This document shows, one piece after another, positions 35,436-45,460 of a stretch of 64,000 nt of DNA (the stretch's first letter is position 1; each line of letters opens with the position of its first letter). A program made the position numbers and the translations under genes. Below the pieces are notes generated by a model, which made no database searches, was not told the DNA's origin, and saw only the letters and a list, made by a program, of their open reading frames with translations. The stretch is from Clostridia bacterium (GTDB taxonomy: Bacteria; Bacillota; Clostridia; UMGS1840; HGM11507): the NCBI GenBank assembly GCA_017554615.1, contig JAFZHY010000026.1, positions 1-64,000 of the forward strand, read 5' to 3'.

Positions 35436-36341
35436 TTATACTAACGCTTTTGCAAACTCCCCGGAATCAAACTTCATAAAGTCTTCCTTTGCTTCTCCCA
35501 CTCCGATAAACTTAACAGGAATGTTTTTATCCTTACAGATAGAGAGAACAATACCACCTTTTGCAGTACCGTCAAGTTTAGTTAAAATTATTCCTGTAAC
35601 CTCTGTCTGTTTGGTAAATTCCTGTGCCTGAATAACTCCGTTCTGCCCTGTTGTAGCGTCAACTACAAGCAGGGTTTCTAAATCACTGTCGGGAAGTTCT
35701 CTTTTTATAATTCGGTATATCTTATTAAGTTCGTCCATAAGATTTTTCTTATTGTGCAGTCTTCCTGCAGTATCGCATATAAGTATATCAGTACCCTTTG
35801 CTTTGGCAGATGTGATAGCATCAAAGACAACTGCTGCAGGGTCTGCCCCCTCAGTATGCTTGACAATAGGGCAACCTACCCTGTCTGCCCATATTTTTAA
35901 CTGCTCGCTTGCTGCTGCTCTGAATGTATCTCCTGCCGCAAGCATTACAGATTTGCCCTCTTCTTTAAAAAAATGGGCAAGTTTACCGATAGATGTGGTT
36001 TTTCCCACTCCGTTAACCCCTACAACAAGGATAACCGATGGTTTTGTATTAAGTTTTAGAGTGTTATCATTTTCATTTAGTATTTCTGAAATAACTTCGA
36101 ATAATTCTTCTTTTACCTCTTCTGATTCGGTTAATTTATTTTCTTTTACTCTGTCTTTTAATATATCTATTATTTCCATTGAAGTATATGCGCCCACATC
36201 TGCTGTAATAAGCGCTTCTTCAAGTTCTTCATAAAGTTCTTCGTCTACCTTTTTAAACACCGAAAACACATCGTCAATCTTGCCTTTAATTGCGTTTCTT
36301 GTGTTTGTAAGGCCTGACCTTAATCTGTCAAAAAAAGCCAT
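35436..36341 (-). CDS. ftsY: Signal recognition particle receptor FtsY
   Basis: The 301-residue GTPase docks SRP-ribosome complexes at the membrane. The NG domain fills almost the whole protein: GVNGVGKTTSIGKLAHF (G1), DTAGRLHNKKNLMDEL (G3), TKLDGTAKGG (G4 region) and GVGEAKEDFMKFD at the end. The acidic A domain is nearly absent, as in many Firmicutes. The start overlaps the smc stop by one base (TAATG), so translation is coupled. smc-ftsY is a common Firmicute pair. Confidence 0.97.
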   Translation of the reverse strand: MAFFDRLRSGLTNTRNAIKGKIDDVFSVFKKVDEELYEELEEALITADVGAYTSMEIIDILKDRVKENKLTESEEVKEELFEVISEILNENDNTLKLNTKPSVILVVGVNGVGKTTSIGKLAHFFKEEGKSVMLAAGDTFRAAASEQLKIWADRVGCPIVKHTEGADPAAVVFDAITSAKAKGTDILICDTAGRLHNKKNLMDELNKIYRIIKRELPDSDLETLLVVDATTGQNGVIQAQEFTKQTEVTGIILTKLDGTAKGGIVLSICKDKNIPVKFIGVGEAKEDFMKFDSGEFAKALV

Positions 36342-39300
36342 TATTTTTTCTCTCCCTCTTTTTCAACTTCGTCAATGTTTAAAGAAATAAGTTTGGAAAC
36401 ACCCTTTTCCTGCATGGTAACACCGTACAAAGTATCTGCCGCTTCCATTGTACCCCTTCTGTGAGTGATAACGATAAATTGGGTGTTCTTTTTGAATTTT
36501 TCAAGATAATCGGCATATCTGTAAACATTGTTATCATCAAGTGCCGCTTCAATTTCGTCAAACAGGCAGAAAGGAGTAGGCTTAACCTTGATAATTGCAA
36601 ATAAAAGCGCAATAGCAGTAAATGCTTTTTCCCCACCTGAGAGAAGACTTATTGTAGTAAGTTTCTTTCCTGGCGGCTGAACTTCAATTTCAATGCCGCT
36701 TTCTAATATATTATCAGGCTCGGTAAGTTTTAACTCGCCTCGTCCTCCGCCGAAAAGTTCAATATATGTTTCGTTAAAAGAGTCGGCAATAAGTTTAAAC
36801 TGCTTACTGAATATATCCCTCATAAGTTTTACCATATCGGATATAATAGTTTCTAAATTATCCTTGGCAAGCATTAAATCATTTCTCTGGCCTGTTAAAA
36901 ATTCATATCTTTCGCTGACTGTTTTATATTCCTCAATGGCATCTATATTTATATTGCCAAGACCTCTTATTTTATTCTTAAGATCAGATATTTTTCTTAA
37001 GGCATCCTGAATTTTACCAATGTCTTTTCTCATTTCTTCTGCGCAAGTTATGGTAAGTTCGTAACTATCCCAAAGGTTACTCACAGTCTGCTCAATATCC
37101 GAGTTAATTTTATTATACTTAATCTCAAGTTTTGTATGTGCTTCGTTTTGTGTGATAAACTTTTCTCTTTCGTCTTTTGAAAGTTTCTGACAGGATAAAA
37201 GTTCACTCTCGGTAGTTTCTTTTTTAGCCCTGTTTTCCTTGATTTTTTCTTCAAATTCCTTAATGCTTTCTTTTGCATCGGTAATCTGATTTTTTCTAAA
37301 CTCTATTTCTTCGCCGATGTCTTCGATTTTTTCCCTTAACTTAAGAATCATATCATCTTTAATCTTAACATCGCTTAAAAATGCATCTTTTTGTGATGCT
37401 ATTAAGTTTATTTTATCAAGTTCATAATCAAGGTCTTTGCTCTTTTCGGCAATTTTAAATCTTAAACCGTTTATTTCTTCGTTTAGTGCGTCTCTTTCTT
37501 CATTAACCTTTAAAAAGCCTGAATCAAGAGTACCTATTTCCTTTTCAAGATATGAAATCTTTACATTGATTTCGTCTTTTTCTTGGTCAATCTCTGTTTG
37601 TTTTTTGTTATTTTCTTCTATTTTTTCTTCTATCCCTTTAATATCATCCTTGACCGACTTAATGTCTTCGGTAAGAGAATAATACATTTCCTTATTATAT
37701 TTAAGGGAGGAAAGAAGTTCAATTTTTTTCTGATTTAAATTCTTCTTTTCTTCTTCTTTTGCCAAAAGAATTTCCTTAGTTAATTCTGACTCTTCCTGAT
37801 ATTTTTTAATTTCCTCATCTAAGGCATCTTTTTTATCTAACAACTTTTCTAATTCTTTTTTAATTAAGTCAATTTCAGCCATTCTCTGCATTTTACCGGT
37901 GCTGTTTTTATATTCGCCGCCGGTTATGGAACCGCCTATATTAAATATTTCTCCGCCTAATGTAACAGCCTTAAAGGAATGTTTAAATTTATTTGTGGCA
38001 GAAATTGCACTGTCCATATCAGAAAAAACTGCAACTCTAAGAAGAAGACTGTCAACAATCTTCTCATATTTTTTATCAAATTCAACAAGGGTATTTGCCA
38101 TGCCGATAAAGCCCTTTTCCCCAGATAAATCTTCTTTTATAGAGGATGTGGCTTTTACAGAGTGCAAAGGCATAAAGGTAACTCTGCCAAGTTTATTTTT
38201 CTTAAGATAAGAAATCGATGCTTTTGCATCATTTTCATTTTCGCACACTATATTGGAGGCTGCTCCACCAAGCGCTGCGTCTACTGCTTTTGCATATTCA
38301 TTACTTGTTTTAATTAGGGATGAAACTGTGCCAAAGAGTTTTGCACCGTCAGGAAGTGTGTTTAAAAGTTCTTTAACCCCTTTAGGACTGCCTGAAAAAT
38401 TATTTTCAAGGTCCTTTAACATATCCAGTCTGTTTTTTGCTCTCTCGCTACTGTTTAAAACTTCGTTATAAGAAAGATTAAGTTCTTTTAATTTTTCTTC
38501 CTTTTTAATTTTAAGATTTAATTCTTTTTCAAGTTCACTCTTAAGATTTTTTTCCTTAGTGTCAATATCGTCAAGAGCGTTAGTAGCATTTTTAATCTCT
38601 TTATTTAACTCTTCAACTTTTTCTTCTTTTTCTTTTATGCCAACTAAATTAAGTTCTATTCTTTCTTTTAAAGACTCATTAAGAGTAATTATTGAAGATT
38701 TGTTTGCGCCTAAAGTTATAAGTTCACTGTTTAAGTTTACAAGGCTTAGTTTTAACTTAGAAAGATGTGAGTTATGAGATGTAATATCCAAAAGAACTTT
38801 ATTTAAACGCTCGGTAAGTTCATTTGCCTCTTTTTCAAGCGCTTCCTTTTCATTTCTTAAAAGGGTGGCTCTTTTTTCTAACTCTTCCTTATTTATATCA
38901 AAAGAAGAAACTTTAGTTAAAATTTCATCCTTTTCCCCACAAAGCCTTTTAATATTTTCTTCTTCGTGGCTGATATTGTTTTTAGAAATTTCTATCTGGT
39001 TTTCAAAAGTTTTTATATTATACTCTAAATTATAGTTTTCCCCTACAAGTTTATCATTTTCTTCCTGCAAATTACGGGACAAAACTGAAAGTTCTTCAAT
39101 TTTTTTGTCTAACTCTTCTAACCCTGATTTTGTAGACTCCAAACATTTTGAAGAATCTTCATAATCGTTTTTAATCTTATTTAAATTCTCTTTATATTCA
39201 TAGTAATTTCTAAGCCATACGTTAACTTCCAACTCTTTTAACTCGTCTCTTAAAACAAGGAATTTCTTTGCTCTTTCAGACTGAATTTTAAGAGGCTCTA

Positions 39301-39904
39301 ACCTTACTTCAAGTTCGTTTATAATATCGTTAAGCCTTGTTATATTATCATTTGTATTATTAAGTTTTCTTTCCGCTTCGTCTTTTTTATGATGGTATTT
39401 TGAAATACCACAGGCTTCTTCAAAAAAAGTTCTTCTTTCAGACGGTTTACCTGCAATAATATTATCGATCTTACCCTGACCTACTAAAGAATATCCGTCT
39501 TTCCCAAGCCCTGTATCCATAAAAAGTTCCTGAATGTCTTTTAGGCGGCATTGAGATTTATTTATGTAATACTCACTGTCTCCCGAACGGAAAATTCTTC
39601 TTGTAACTAAAACTTCATCAAAATCTATGTTAAGGCCCCTGTCTTTATTATCAACTGTAAGACTTACTTCGCAAAAACCAAGCGGTTTTCTTTTTTGAGT
39701 ACCAGAAAAAATAACATCTTCCATTTTTCCGCCTCTTAGGGTTTTGATGCTCTGCTCACCCATAACCCATCTTATAGCGTCGGAAATGTTACTTTTACCG
39801 CTTCCGTTAGGCCCTACTACACAAGTTATTCCTTTTTCAAAACTTAAATCGATTTTATCCGGAAAAGACTTAAATCCGGTCATTTCTATTGACTTAAAAA
39901 ACAT
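36341..39904 (-). CDS. smc: Chromosome segregation protein SMC
   Basis: A 1187-residue condensin subunit. The N-terminal head has Walker A in GPNGSGKSNISDAIRW. Long coiled coils flank a hinge at about 510-660 (FSGSPKGVKELL through FNIGGSITGGEYK). The C-terminal head has the ABC signature LSGGEKAFTAIALLFAI and Walker B CLFDEIEAALDD. It compacts and resolves newly replicated chromosomes with ScpA and ScpB, which are not in the window. First gene of the smc-ftsY-UPF0182 operon, with a near-consensus promoter. Confidence 0.98.
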   Translation of the reverse strand: MFFKSIEMTGFKSFPDKIDLSFEKGITCVVGPNGSGKSNISDAIRWVMGEQSIKTLRGGKMEDVIFSGTQKRKPLGFCEVSLTVDNKDRGLNIDFDEVLVTRRIFRSGDSEYYINKSQCRLKDIQELFMDTGLGKDGYSLVGQGKIDNIIAGKPSERRTFFEEACGISKYHHKKDEAERKLNNTNDNITRLNDIINELEVRLEPLKIQSERAKKFLVLRDELKELEVNVWLRNYYEYKENLNKIKNDYEDSSKCLESTKSGLEELDKKIEELSVLSRNLQEENDKLVGENYNLEYNIKTFENQIEISKNNISHEEENIKRLCGEKDEILTKVSSFDINKEELEKRATLLRNEKEALEKEANELTERLNKVLLDITSHNSHLSKLKLSLVNLNSELITLGANKSSIITLNESLKERIELNLVGIKEKEEKVEELNKEIKNATNALDDIDTKEKNLKSELEKELNLKIKKEEKLKELNLSYNEVLNSSERAKNRLDMLKDLENNFSGSPKGVKELLNTLPDGAKLFGTVSSLIKTSNEYAKAVDAALGGAASNIVCENENDAKASISYLKKNKLGRVTFMPLHSVKATSSIKEDLSGEKGFIGMANTLVEFDKKYEKIVDSLLLRVAVFSDMDSAISATNKFKHSFKAVTLGGEIFNIGGSITGGEYKNSTGKMQRMAEIDLIKKELEKLLDKKDALDEEIKKYQEESELTKEILLAKEEEKKNLNQKKIELLSSLKYNKEMYYSLTEDIKSVKDDIKGIEEKIEENNKKQTEIDQEKDEINVKISYLEKEIGTLDSGFLKVNEERDALNEEINGLRFKIAEKSKDLDYELDKINLIASQKDAFLSDVKIKDDMILKLREKIEDIGEEIEFRKNQITDAKESIKEFEEKIKENRAKKETTESELLSCQKLSKDEREKFITQNEAHTKLEIKYNKINSDIEQTVSNLWDSYELTITCAEEMRKDIGKIQDALRKISDLKNKIRGLGNINIDAIEEYKTVSERYEFLTGQRNDLMLAKDNLETIISDMVKLMRDIFSKQFKLIADSFNETYIELFGGGRGELKLTEPDNILESGIEIEVQPPGKKLTTISLLSGGEKAFTAIALLFAIIKVKPTPFCLFDEIEAALDDNNVYRYADYLEKFKKNTQFIVITHRRGTMEAADTLYGVTMQEKGVSKLISLNIDEVEKEGEKK

Positions 39905-39942
39905 AATTTCTCACTTTCAATCACTATATTTTTTCATCTTGT

Positions 39943-39971
39943 ATTATACCAAAAAAAACCTATCATTTCAA
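39943..39971 (-). promoter_or_regulatory. Strong predicted promoter of smc-ftsY
   Basis: TTGAAA (39971-39966) and consensus TATAAT (39948-39943), 17 bases apart, with TGG as extended -10, on the minus strand. Confidence 0.75.
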
Positions 39972-40030
39972 GTTTTTTTAATAATTTTGGGACAAATCAA
40001 ATATACATTTAAATATAAGGAGGAATGTGT

Positions 40031-40633
40031 ATGAAAAATAAAAAGAAAAGGGTAAAATCAAAGGTGGATAAAAAGCCTTTAAATTATAAAATGATAGGTG
40101 CAATAGTTTTACTTACAGTGCTTGTTTTTCTTAAATTAAGCCCTGTGGCTTTAAACAAAACCTTAAACGTTCTCTTTACTAATGACTGCGATTATACCCT
40201 TATGATAGAAGATATTAAAAAAACTGTCCGTTTTTACACTCTGGGGCAAAGGGTTTTTAACCTGCCTGTAAATGATGTTATAACCTCGCCTTTTGGAGAA
40301 AGAATGGACCCTGTAACAAACACACCCGCAATGCATCTTGGGATAGATATAAATGCACCTCTTAACACCGAAGTTTTCGCATCAGAAGAGGGTGTGGTTA
40401 CAAGGGTTGAAGAAAATGAGTATTACGGAAAATTTATAATGATAGACCACGGAAGAAATTTTGCCACTCTTTACGGTCATCTTTCTTTGCAAAAAGTAAA
40501 ATGCGGAGACAGAGTTGATAAAGACACAGTAATTGCTCTTTCAGGCTCAAGCGGAAAATCTACCGGCCCTCATCTTCATTTTGAAATAAGAAAAGAAGGG
40601 GAGCATCAGAATCCGGAGGATTATCTTAAATGA
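40031..40633 (+). CDS. spoIVFA: M23-family membrane-anchored peptidase, SpoIVFA-like
   Basis: A 200-residue protein with a basic N-terminus, one membrane span (about 22-40) and a LytM/M23 domain. The metal ligands are intact: H and D in MHLGIDINAP, H in YGHLS and HxH in GPHLHFEI. Its position directly before spoIVFB, overlapping by four bases, points to SpoIVFA, the partner that holds the SpoIVFB protease inactive in the forespore outer membrane. Intact ligands suggest it could also cut or bind peptidoglycan. The ATG at 40031 has GGAGG seven bases upstream; another ATG two codons earlier is too close. Symbol by context. Confidence 0.75.
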   Translation: MKNKKKRVKSKVDKKPLNYKMIGAIVLLTVLVFLKLSPVALNKTLNVLFTNDCDYTLMIEDIKKTVRFYTLGQRVFNLPVNDVITSPFGERMDPVTNTPAMHLGIDINAPLNTEVFASEEGVVTRVEENEYYGKFIMIDHGRNFATLYGHLSLQKVKCGDRVDKDTVIALSGSSGKSTGPHLHFEIRKEGEHQNPEDYLK

Positions 40634-41454
40634 AAAACATAAAGGTAAACCCTCTGTTTTTTCCTGTTCTTTTAATTTTTATACTTTTAGGATATTTTAA
40701 AGAGTTTTTTCTTTCCTTTGCAACCCTACTTTTTCACGAAGCAGGGCATCTTTTTATGATTAAAAAAAGAGGTATTTTACTAAGATACATAAAAATTGAA
40801 CCATTTGGAATTTCCATTAATCTTAAAGAAGATTTTTATAAAAATGAAAAGGATGAAATTTATGTTGCCTTTGGCGGACCGTTAGTAAACTTTATTATTG
40901 CGTTTTTTGCATTTTTATTTTTAAATAAGAGCCATTTTTTTATATATGCAAATCTTTCAGTTGCAATATTTAACCTTATCCCTGCCTATCCATTAGACGG
41001 AGCGCGTATTTTAAGGGCATATCTTACACCAAAAAAGGGATATATACTAAGTTTTCGCTTTTTGGTTATGCTGACTAAAATTATAAGTACAGTTCTTTTT
41101 ATTCTGGGTGTAGTTATTTTATATAAAACACGGTTTAATTTTTCGTATTGTATAATTTCCGCCTTTTTATTTTATAACCTTTTAGGCGAAAAAAATCATA
41201 CTCAGCGTTATTTACTAAAGGAAATATCAGAATATAAAGAGAAAAATAAGGATATTGAAAAAATACCTGTCAAATATATTGCAGTAAATAAAAATTACCC
41301 TTTAAGAAAGGTTATTTATGAACTTTCTTATATGAGATATCATATTTTTTCAGTAATTGACGAAGGAAAAATTGTAAAAACATTTTCAGAGGGGGAAATT
41401 ATAAAAGGGCTTATTGAAAAAGGGGGAAGAGCGAGAATTTCAGACCTTTATTAA
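40630..41454 (+). CDS. spoIVFB: Site-2-type intramembrane metalloprotease SpoIVFB-like
   Basis: The 274-residue protein is an M50 protease with several membrane spans. The zinc site is H36-E37-A-G-H40 in LFHEAGHLFMI, and the second metal motif is in PAYPLDGARIL. A C-terminal CBS-like domain (about 205-274, YIAVNKNYPLRKVIYELSYM) is typical of SpoIVFB and senses ATP in Bacillus. In sporulators it cleaves pro-sigma-K to start late mother-cell expression. ATGA overlap with the upstream M23 gene shows a tight operon. Confidence 0.88.
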   Translation: MKNIKVNPLFFPVLLIFILLGYFKEFFLSFATLLFHEAGHLFMIKKRGILLRYIKIEPFGISINLKEDFYKNEKDEIYVAFGGPLVNFIIAFFAFLFLNKSHFFIYANLSVAIFNLIPAYPLDGARILRAYLTPKKGYILSFRFLVMLTKIISTVLFILGVVILYKTRFNFSYCIISAFLFYNLLGEKNHTQRYLLKEISEYKEKNKDIEKIPVKYIAVNKNYPLRKVIYELSYMRYHIFSVIDEGKIVKTFSEGEIIKGLIEKGGRARISDLY

Positions 41455-41458
41455 AAAC

Positions 41459-41487
41459 TTGAAAATGTGTTCCTTATATGTTATTAT
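41459..41487 (+). promoter_or_regulatory. Predicted promoter of priA
   Basis: TTGAAA (41459-41464) and TATTAT (41482-41487), 17 bases apart, with TGT as extended -10, starting just after the spoIVFB stop. It would separate the following housekeeping run from the sporulation pair. Confidence 0.6.
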
Positions 41488-41519
41488 AATATATAATATT
41501 ATATTTAAGGACTGTTTTT

Positions 41520-43955
41520 ATGTTTGCAGATATAGTTATAACCAAAAAAGCATATGAACTTGACCGTCTTTTCTGTTACGAAGTGCCAAGTGAACTTGAA
41601 AATGACATAGAAGTAGGAAAAAGAGTTATAATCCCTTTTGGAAACTATGGAATGACCGAAGGGATTGTTTTTAATGTTTATAAAGAAAATGCAGACTATG
41701 AAAATGTTAAAAAAATAAAAGAGGTTATTGATAATTCTTCCGTTATTACAAAAACCGGCTTTAAAATCGCAGAGTTTATGCGTAAAAAATATTTATGCAC
41801 CTACTTTGATGCCTTAAAACTTAATATGCCAAGCGGCTTAAAAACTTTTGTTGACGAAAAGATTTATTTAAAAAACCCTGATGCTGCCCCTCTTAGTAAG
41901 AACGAAGAAGAAATAATATCAGTATTATATAAATATAACGGATGCACCTATAACGCTTTAAAAGAAAAACTTAAAATTAAGAAACTTCGTTCTCTTCTTT
42001 TATCAATGGAAGAAAGGGATATTATAGATATAAAAAGTATCCACGAAGAGTCTATAAAAGATAAGAAAATAAAGATTGTATCCAAAGAAAAAACAAATAA
42101 AGAGATCGACGAATATATTGAAAACAATAAAAGAAACAAACAGGAAATAAGGATACTTACTGCATTTACAAATACTAAAAGTATGACCTTATCCGATTTA
42201 AGAGGATATACCAAAGCATCTTATAATGCTATATTAAAACTTGTTTCTTTAGGGTTTTTAAGTATATCCGAAAGGGAAGTTTTAAGAAACCCATTTTTAG
42301 AAAGAGAGTTTATAAAAGATAAAAAGTTGCCCCCTACCGACGAGCAGAAAAAGGCTATTTATACAATATTAAAAAAAGAATTTGGAACCTATCTTCTGCA
42401 CGGAATAACAGGGTCTGGAAAGACGGAAGTTTATCTTCAGGTTATAGAAGAACATATTAAAAAAGGAAAGAATGCAATAGTTCTTGTTCCTGAAATTTCT
42501 CTTACTCCCCAGATGGTTACAAGGTTTTTTAACCGATTCGGCAAATGCGTTTGTGTTATTCATTCAGGGCTTTCCAAAGAGGAAAGATACGATCAGTATA
42601 AAATGATAAAACAGGGAAAAATCAATATTGTTATCGGTGCAAGGTCTGCCATATTTGCACCTATTGAAAATGTGGGCGTTATTGTTATTGACGAAGAGCA
42701 TGAAAACTCCTATAAGTCGGACACATTTCCTAAGTATGACACTATTGAAATTGCAAAAGTAAGGGCGAAAGCAGATGATGCAACTTTAATTTTAGCGTCT
42801 GCCACTCCGTCTGTTGTAAGTTATTATCACGCTGTTAATAACAATTATAAGCTTATAACACTTACAAAAAGAACAAATAATAAAAATACTCCCGAAGTTT
42901 ATATTGTAGATATGAAAAAGGAACTTAAAGAGGGTAATTTTTCTCCGTTTTCATCTTTACTTAAAAAAGAACTTGAAGAAAGAATTGATAAAAAAGAGCA
43001 AAGCATTCTTTTTATCAACCGAAGAGGATATTCCACTTTTGTAAGTTGCAGAAGTTGCGGTTATGTTGCAAAATGCCCTGACTGCGATGTTTCGCTTACC
43101 TATCATAATAACAGTAACCGTCTTATCTGCCACTACTGCGGATATGAAAGAGATTTGTTTTTAGAATGTCCTGACTGTAAGAGTAAATATATAAAGCATT
43201 TTGGAAAAGGTACTGAAAAAATAGAAGATGAACTTAAATTATTTTTTCCAAATTCCAGTATGATCAGAATGGATGCAGACACTACTTATAAAAAATTCTC
43301 TCACGAAAAGATTTTAACAAAGTTTGAAAATGAGAATATAAATGTACTCCTTGGTACTCAGATGATAACCAAGGGCCTTGATTTTAAAAATGTAACTCTT
43401 TCTGCAGTTCTTGCGGCAGACGGAGGGCTTTATATGGAAGACTACCGTTCACTTGAGAGGACATTTTCCCAGATTACTCAGGTAATAGGAAGAGCAGGTC
43501 GAGGAGATAAAAAGGGCATAGGAATAATTCAGACATACAGCCCAGAGCATTATGTTATCCGCCTTGCCAAAGACGGAAATTATGAAGAATTTTATAATAC
43601 AGAAATAAATTTAAGAAAAGAGATGAATTTTCCTCCTTTTTGTGATATAATAAACATAATTTGTCAGAGCGAAAATGAAGAACTTGGCAAAAAACTTATT
43701 AAAGACTGTTATAAAATTTTAAGAAACTCTAAAATTAATCTTAATTTAAGCGATGAAGAACTTAAAATTTATAAACCGAATTATGCTCCCCTGCCTAAAA
43801 TAAAAAAGAAGTTCAGATTCAGAATTTTAATAAAGGGGAAAGACTCTGAAAACTTAAATCATATTTTAGAGAGCCTTTATGTTTACTATAACAAAAACTA
43901 TAAAGTTAAAGATATTGGCTTATCCATTGATATTAACCCTGTTAGTATGTTATAA
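41520..43955 (+). CDS. priA: Primosomal replication restart helicase PriA
   Basis: An 811-residue 3'-to-5' helicase that reloads the replisome at stalled forks. The N-terminal fork-binding domain is followed by Walker A (GITGSGKTEVY), DEEH (VIVIDEEHENSYK) and the Cys-rich zinc insertion with four CxxC pairs (CRSCGYVAKCPDCD; CHYCGYERD; CPDCKSKY). Helicase motifs V and VI follow in LLGTQMITKGLDFKNV and QVIGRAGRG. The order priA-def-fmt matches other Firmicutes. Confidence 0.97.
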   Translation: MFADIVITKKAYELDRLFCYEVPSELENDIEVGKRVIIPFGNYGMTEGIVFNVYKENADYENVKKIKEVIDNSSVITKTGFKIAEFMRKKYLCTYFDALKLNMPSGLKTFVDEKIYLKNPDAAPLSKNEEEIISVLYKYNGCTYNALKEKLKIKKLRSLLLSMEERDIIDIKSIHEESIKDKKIKIVSKEKTNKEIDEYIENNKRNKQEIRILTAFTNTKSMTLSDLRGYTKASYNAILKLVSLGFLSISEREVLRNPFLEREFIKDKKLPPTDEQKKAIYTILKKEFGTYLLHGITGSGKTEVYLQVIEEHIKKGKNAIVLVPEISLTPQMVTRFFNRFGKCVCVIHSGLSKEERYDQYKMIKQGKINIVIGARSAIFAPIENVGVIVIDEEHENSYKSDTFPKYDTIEIAKVRAKADDATLILASATPSVVSYYHAVNNNYKLITLTKRTNNKNTPEVYIVDMKKELKEGNFSPFSSLLKKELEERIDKKEQSILFINRRGYSTFVSCRSCGYVAKCPDCDVSLTYHNNSNRLICHYCGYERDLFLECPDCKSKYIKHFGKGTEKIEDELKLFFPNSSMIRMDADTTYKKFSHEKILTKFENENINVLLGTQMITKGLDFKNVTLSAVLAADGGLYMEDYRSLERTFSQITQVIGRAGRGDKKGIGIIQTYSPEHYVIRLAKDGNYEEFYNTEINLRKEMNFPPFCDIINIICQSENEELGKKLIKDCYKILRNSKINLNLSDEELKIYKPNYAPLPKIKKKFRFRILIKGKDSENLNHILESLYVYYNKNYKVKDIGLSIDINPVSML

Positions 43956-44043
43956 TGATTTTGTATCATAACGAAGTTAACGAAAAGACATTAGCACTTA
44001 TCACACTATTATTTAAAAACTATATAAAGAAAGGTAAAAACTT

Positions 44044-44493
44044 ATGGCTATAAGAAATATTATAAAAGAGGGCGACCCTGTTCTTAATAAAAAATCACGC
44101 ATAGTAGAAAAAATAGATGAAAGAATTTTAACCCTGCTTGACGATATGAAAGAAACCATGTATGACGCAGACGGTGTCGGACTTGCTGCCCCTCAGGTGG
44201 GAATACTTAAAAGAGTGGTAGTAATAGATGTGGGAGACGGAGTTTTAGAACTTATTAACCCCGAGATAGTTTGCTCAACAGGCGAACAATATGAAGTTGA
44301 AGGATGTTTAAGCCTTCCTGGCGTGTCAGGCGTAACAGAACGCCCTATGAATGTTCAGGTTCGTGCTTTGGACAGAGAGGGTTACGAAGTTTTAGTTACA
44401 GGCACAGGCCTTTTAGCAAGAGCGTTATGCCATGAAATTGACCATCTTGACGGAATTTTATTCAGACAAAGAGTTACAGAATATTTAGAATAA
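44044..44493 (+). CDS. def: Peptide deformylase
   Basis: This 149-residue metalloenzyme removes the formyl group from nascent proteins. All three motifs are present: [10 protein letters not shown] (motif 1), EGCLSLPG with the cysteine metal ligand (motif 2) and HEIDH (motif 3). The ATG is preceded by AAGAAAGG. It lies 13 bp before fmt, whose product adds the formyl group to Met-tRNA. Confidence 0.97.
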   Translation: MAIRNIIKEGDPVLNKKSRIVEKIDERILTLLDDMKETMYDADGVGLAAPQVGILKRVVVIDVGDGVLELINPEIVCSTGEQYEVEGCLSLPGVSGVTERPMNVQVRALDREGYEVLVTGTGLLARALCHEIDHLDGILFRQRVTEYLE

Positions 44494-44506
44494 TGAGGTT
44501 TTATAT

Positions 44507-45445
44507 ATGAAAGTTATTTTTATGGGAACACCTGATTTTGCAGTTGACTGTTTAGAAATGCTTATAAACGAGGGGTATGAAGTTCCTTTGGTTGTTTCCC
44601 AGCCGGACAGGCAAAGGGGAAGAGGCCATAAGGTAACATATTCTCCTGTTAAAGAATATGCACTTTCTAAAAACATTCCTGTTTTTCAGCCCGAATCTTT
44701 GAAAAACTTTGAACTTTCAGAGTATCTTAATGAAATAAAACCTGATGTGATAGTTGTTGTTGCATATGGCAAAATTCTTCCCGAATATATCCTTAACTAT
44801 CCGAAATTCGGCTGTATAAATGTGCATGGCTCTCTTTTGCCCAAATTAAGAGGCGCTGCCCCTATCCAGTGGAGTGTAATAAACGGAGATAAGGAAACAG
44901 GGGTTACCACAATGCTTATGGATAAAGGAATGGATACAGGGGATATACTGTATAAGGCATCTATTCCTATTGAAGAAAATGACACTGCGGGAACATTATT
45001 TGATAAACTTAAAGTTTTAGGTGCATCACTTTTAAAACATACCTTGCAAAAAATTAAAAACGGAAGTTATGTAAGAATACGCCAGAACGAAGAAGAAGCA
45101 ACATATGCGCCTATGATTATGAAAAAAGACGCTTTGATTGATTTTTCAAAGAGTCCAAAAGAAATTATAAATATGTTAAGAGGTTTAAATCCTGCGCCTG
45201 TTGCCTATACTTATTTAGACGGGAAAAAAATTAAAATATACGAAGGCTTTTTAGGCGAAGAAACAGACGATACCGACTATGGCAAAATATGGGGATATAT
45301 TGAAGACAAAGGCCTTGGAATTGTGTGTGGAGGAGGAATATTATATATAAAAGAACTTCACGCAGAAAATTCAAGAAAAATGACCGTTTCAGAATATATG
45401 CTTGGCCATAAACTTGAGCCTGGAGACCGTTTTACAAACTCTTAA
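44507..45445 (+). CDS. fmt: Methionyl-tRNA formyltransferase
   Basis: The 312-residue enzyme formylates initiator Met-tRNA using 10-formyl-THF. It starts MKVIFMGTPDFAV, and the catalytic core contains GCINVHGSLLPKLRGAAPIQ (Asn, His and the SLLP loop) followed by GVTTMLMDKGMDTGDIL. The C-terminal OB-like domain is complete. Its formyl donor can be made by Fhs, encoded 2.3 kb downstream. Confidence 0.97.
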   Translation: MKVIFMGTPDFAVDCLEMLINEGYEVPLVVSQPDRQRGRGHKVTYSPVKEYALSKNIPVFQPESLKNFELSEYLNEIKPDVIVVVAYGKILPEYILNYPKFGCINVHGSLLPKLRGAAPIQWSVINGDKETGVTTMLMDKGMDTGDILYKASIPIEENDTAGTLFDKLKVLGASLLKHTLQKIKNGSYVRIRQNEEEATYAPMIMKKDALIDFSKSPKEIINMLRGLNPAPVAYTYLDGKKIKIYEGFLGEETDDTDYGKIWGYIEDKGLGIVCGGGILYIKELHAENSRKMTVSEYMLGHKLEPGDRFTNS

Positions 45446-45460
45446 AAAAGGAGCAGATTT

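Noticed and set aside
35752-36234. 160-codon open frame opposite ftsY
   Set aside because: Antisense to the conserved GTPase domain, with no homology features of its own.
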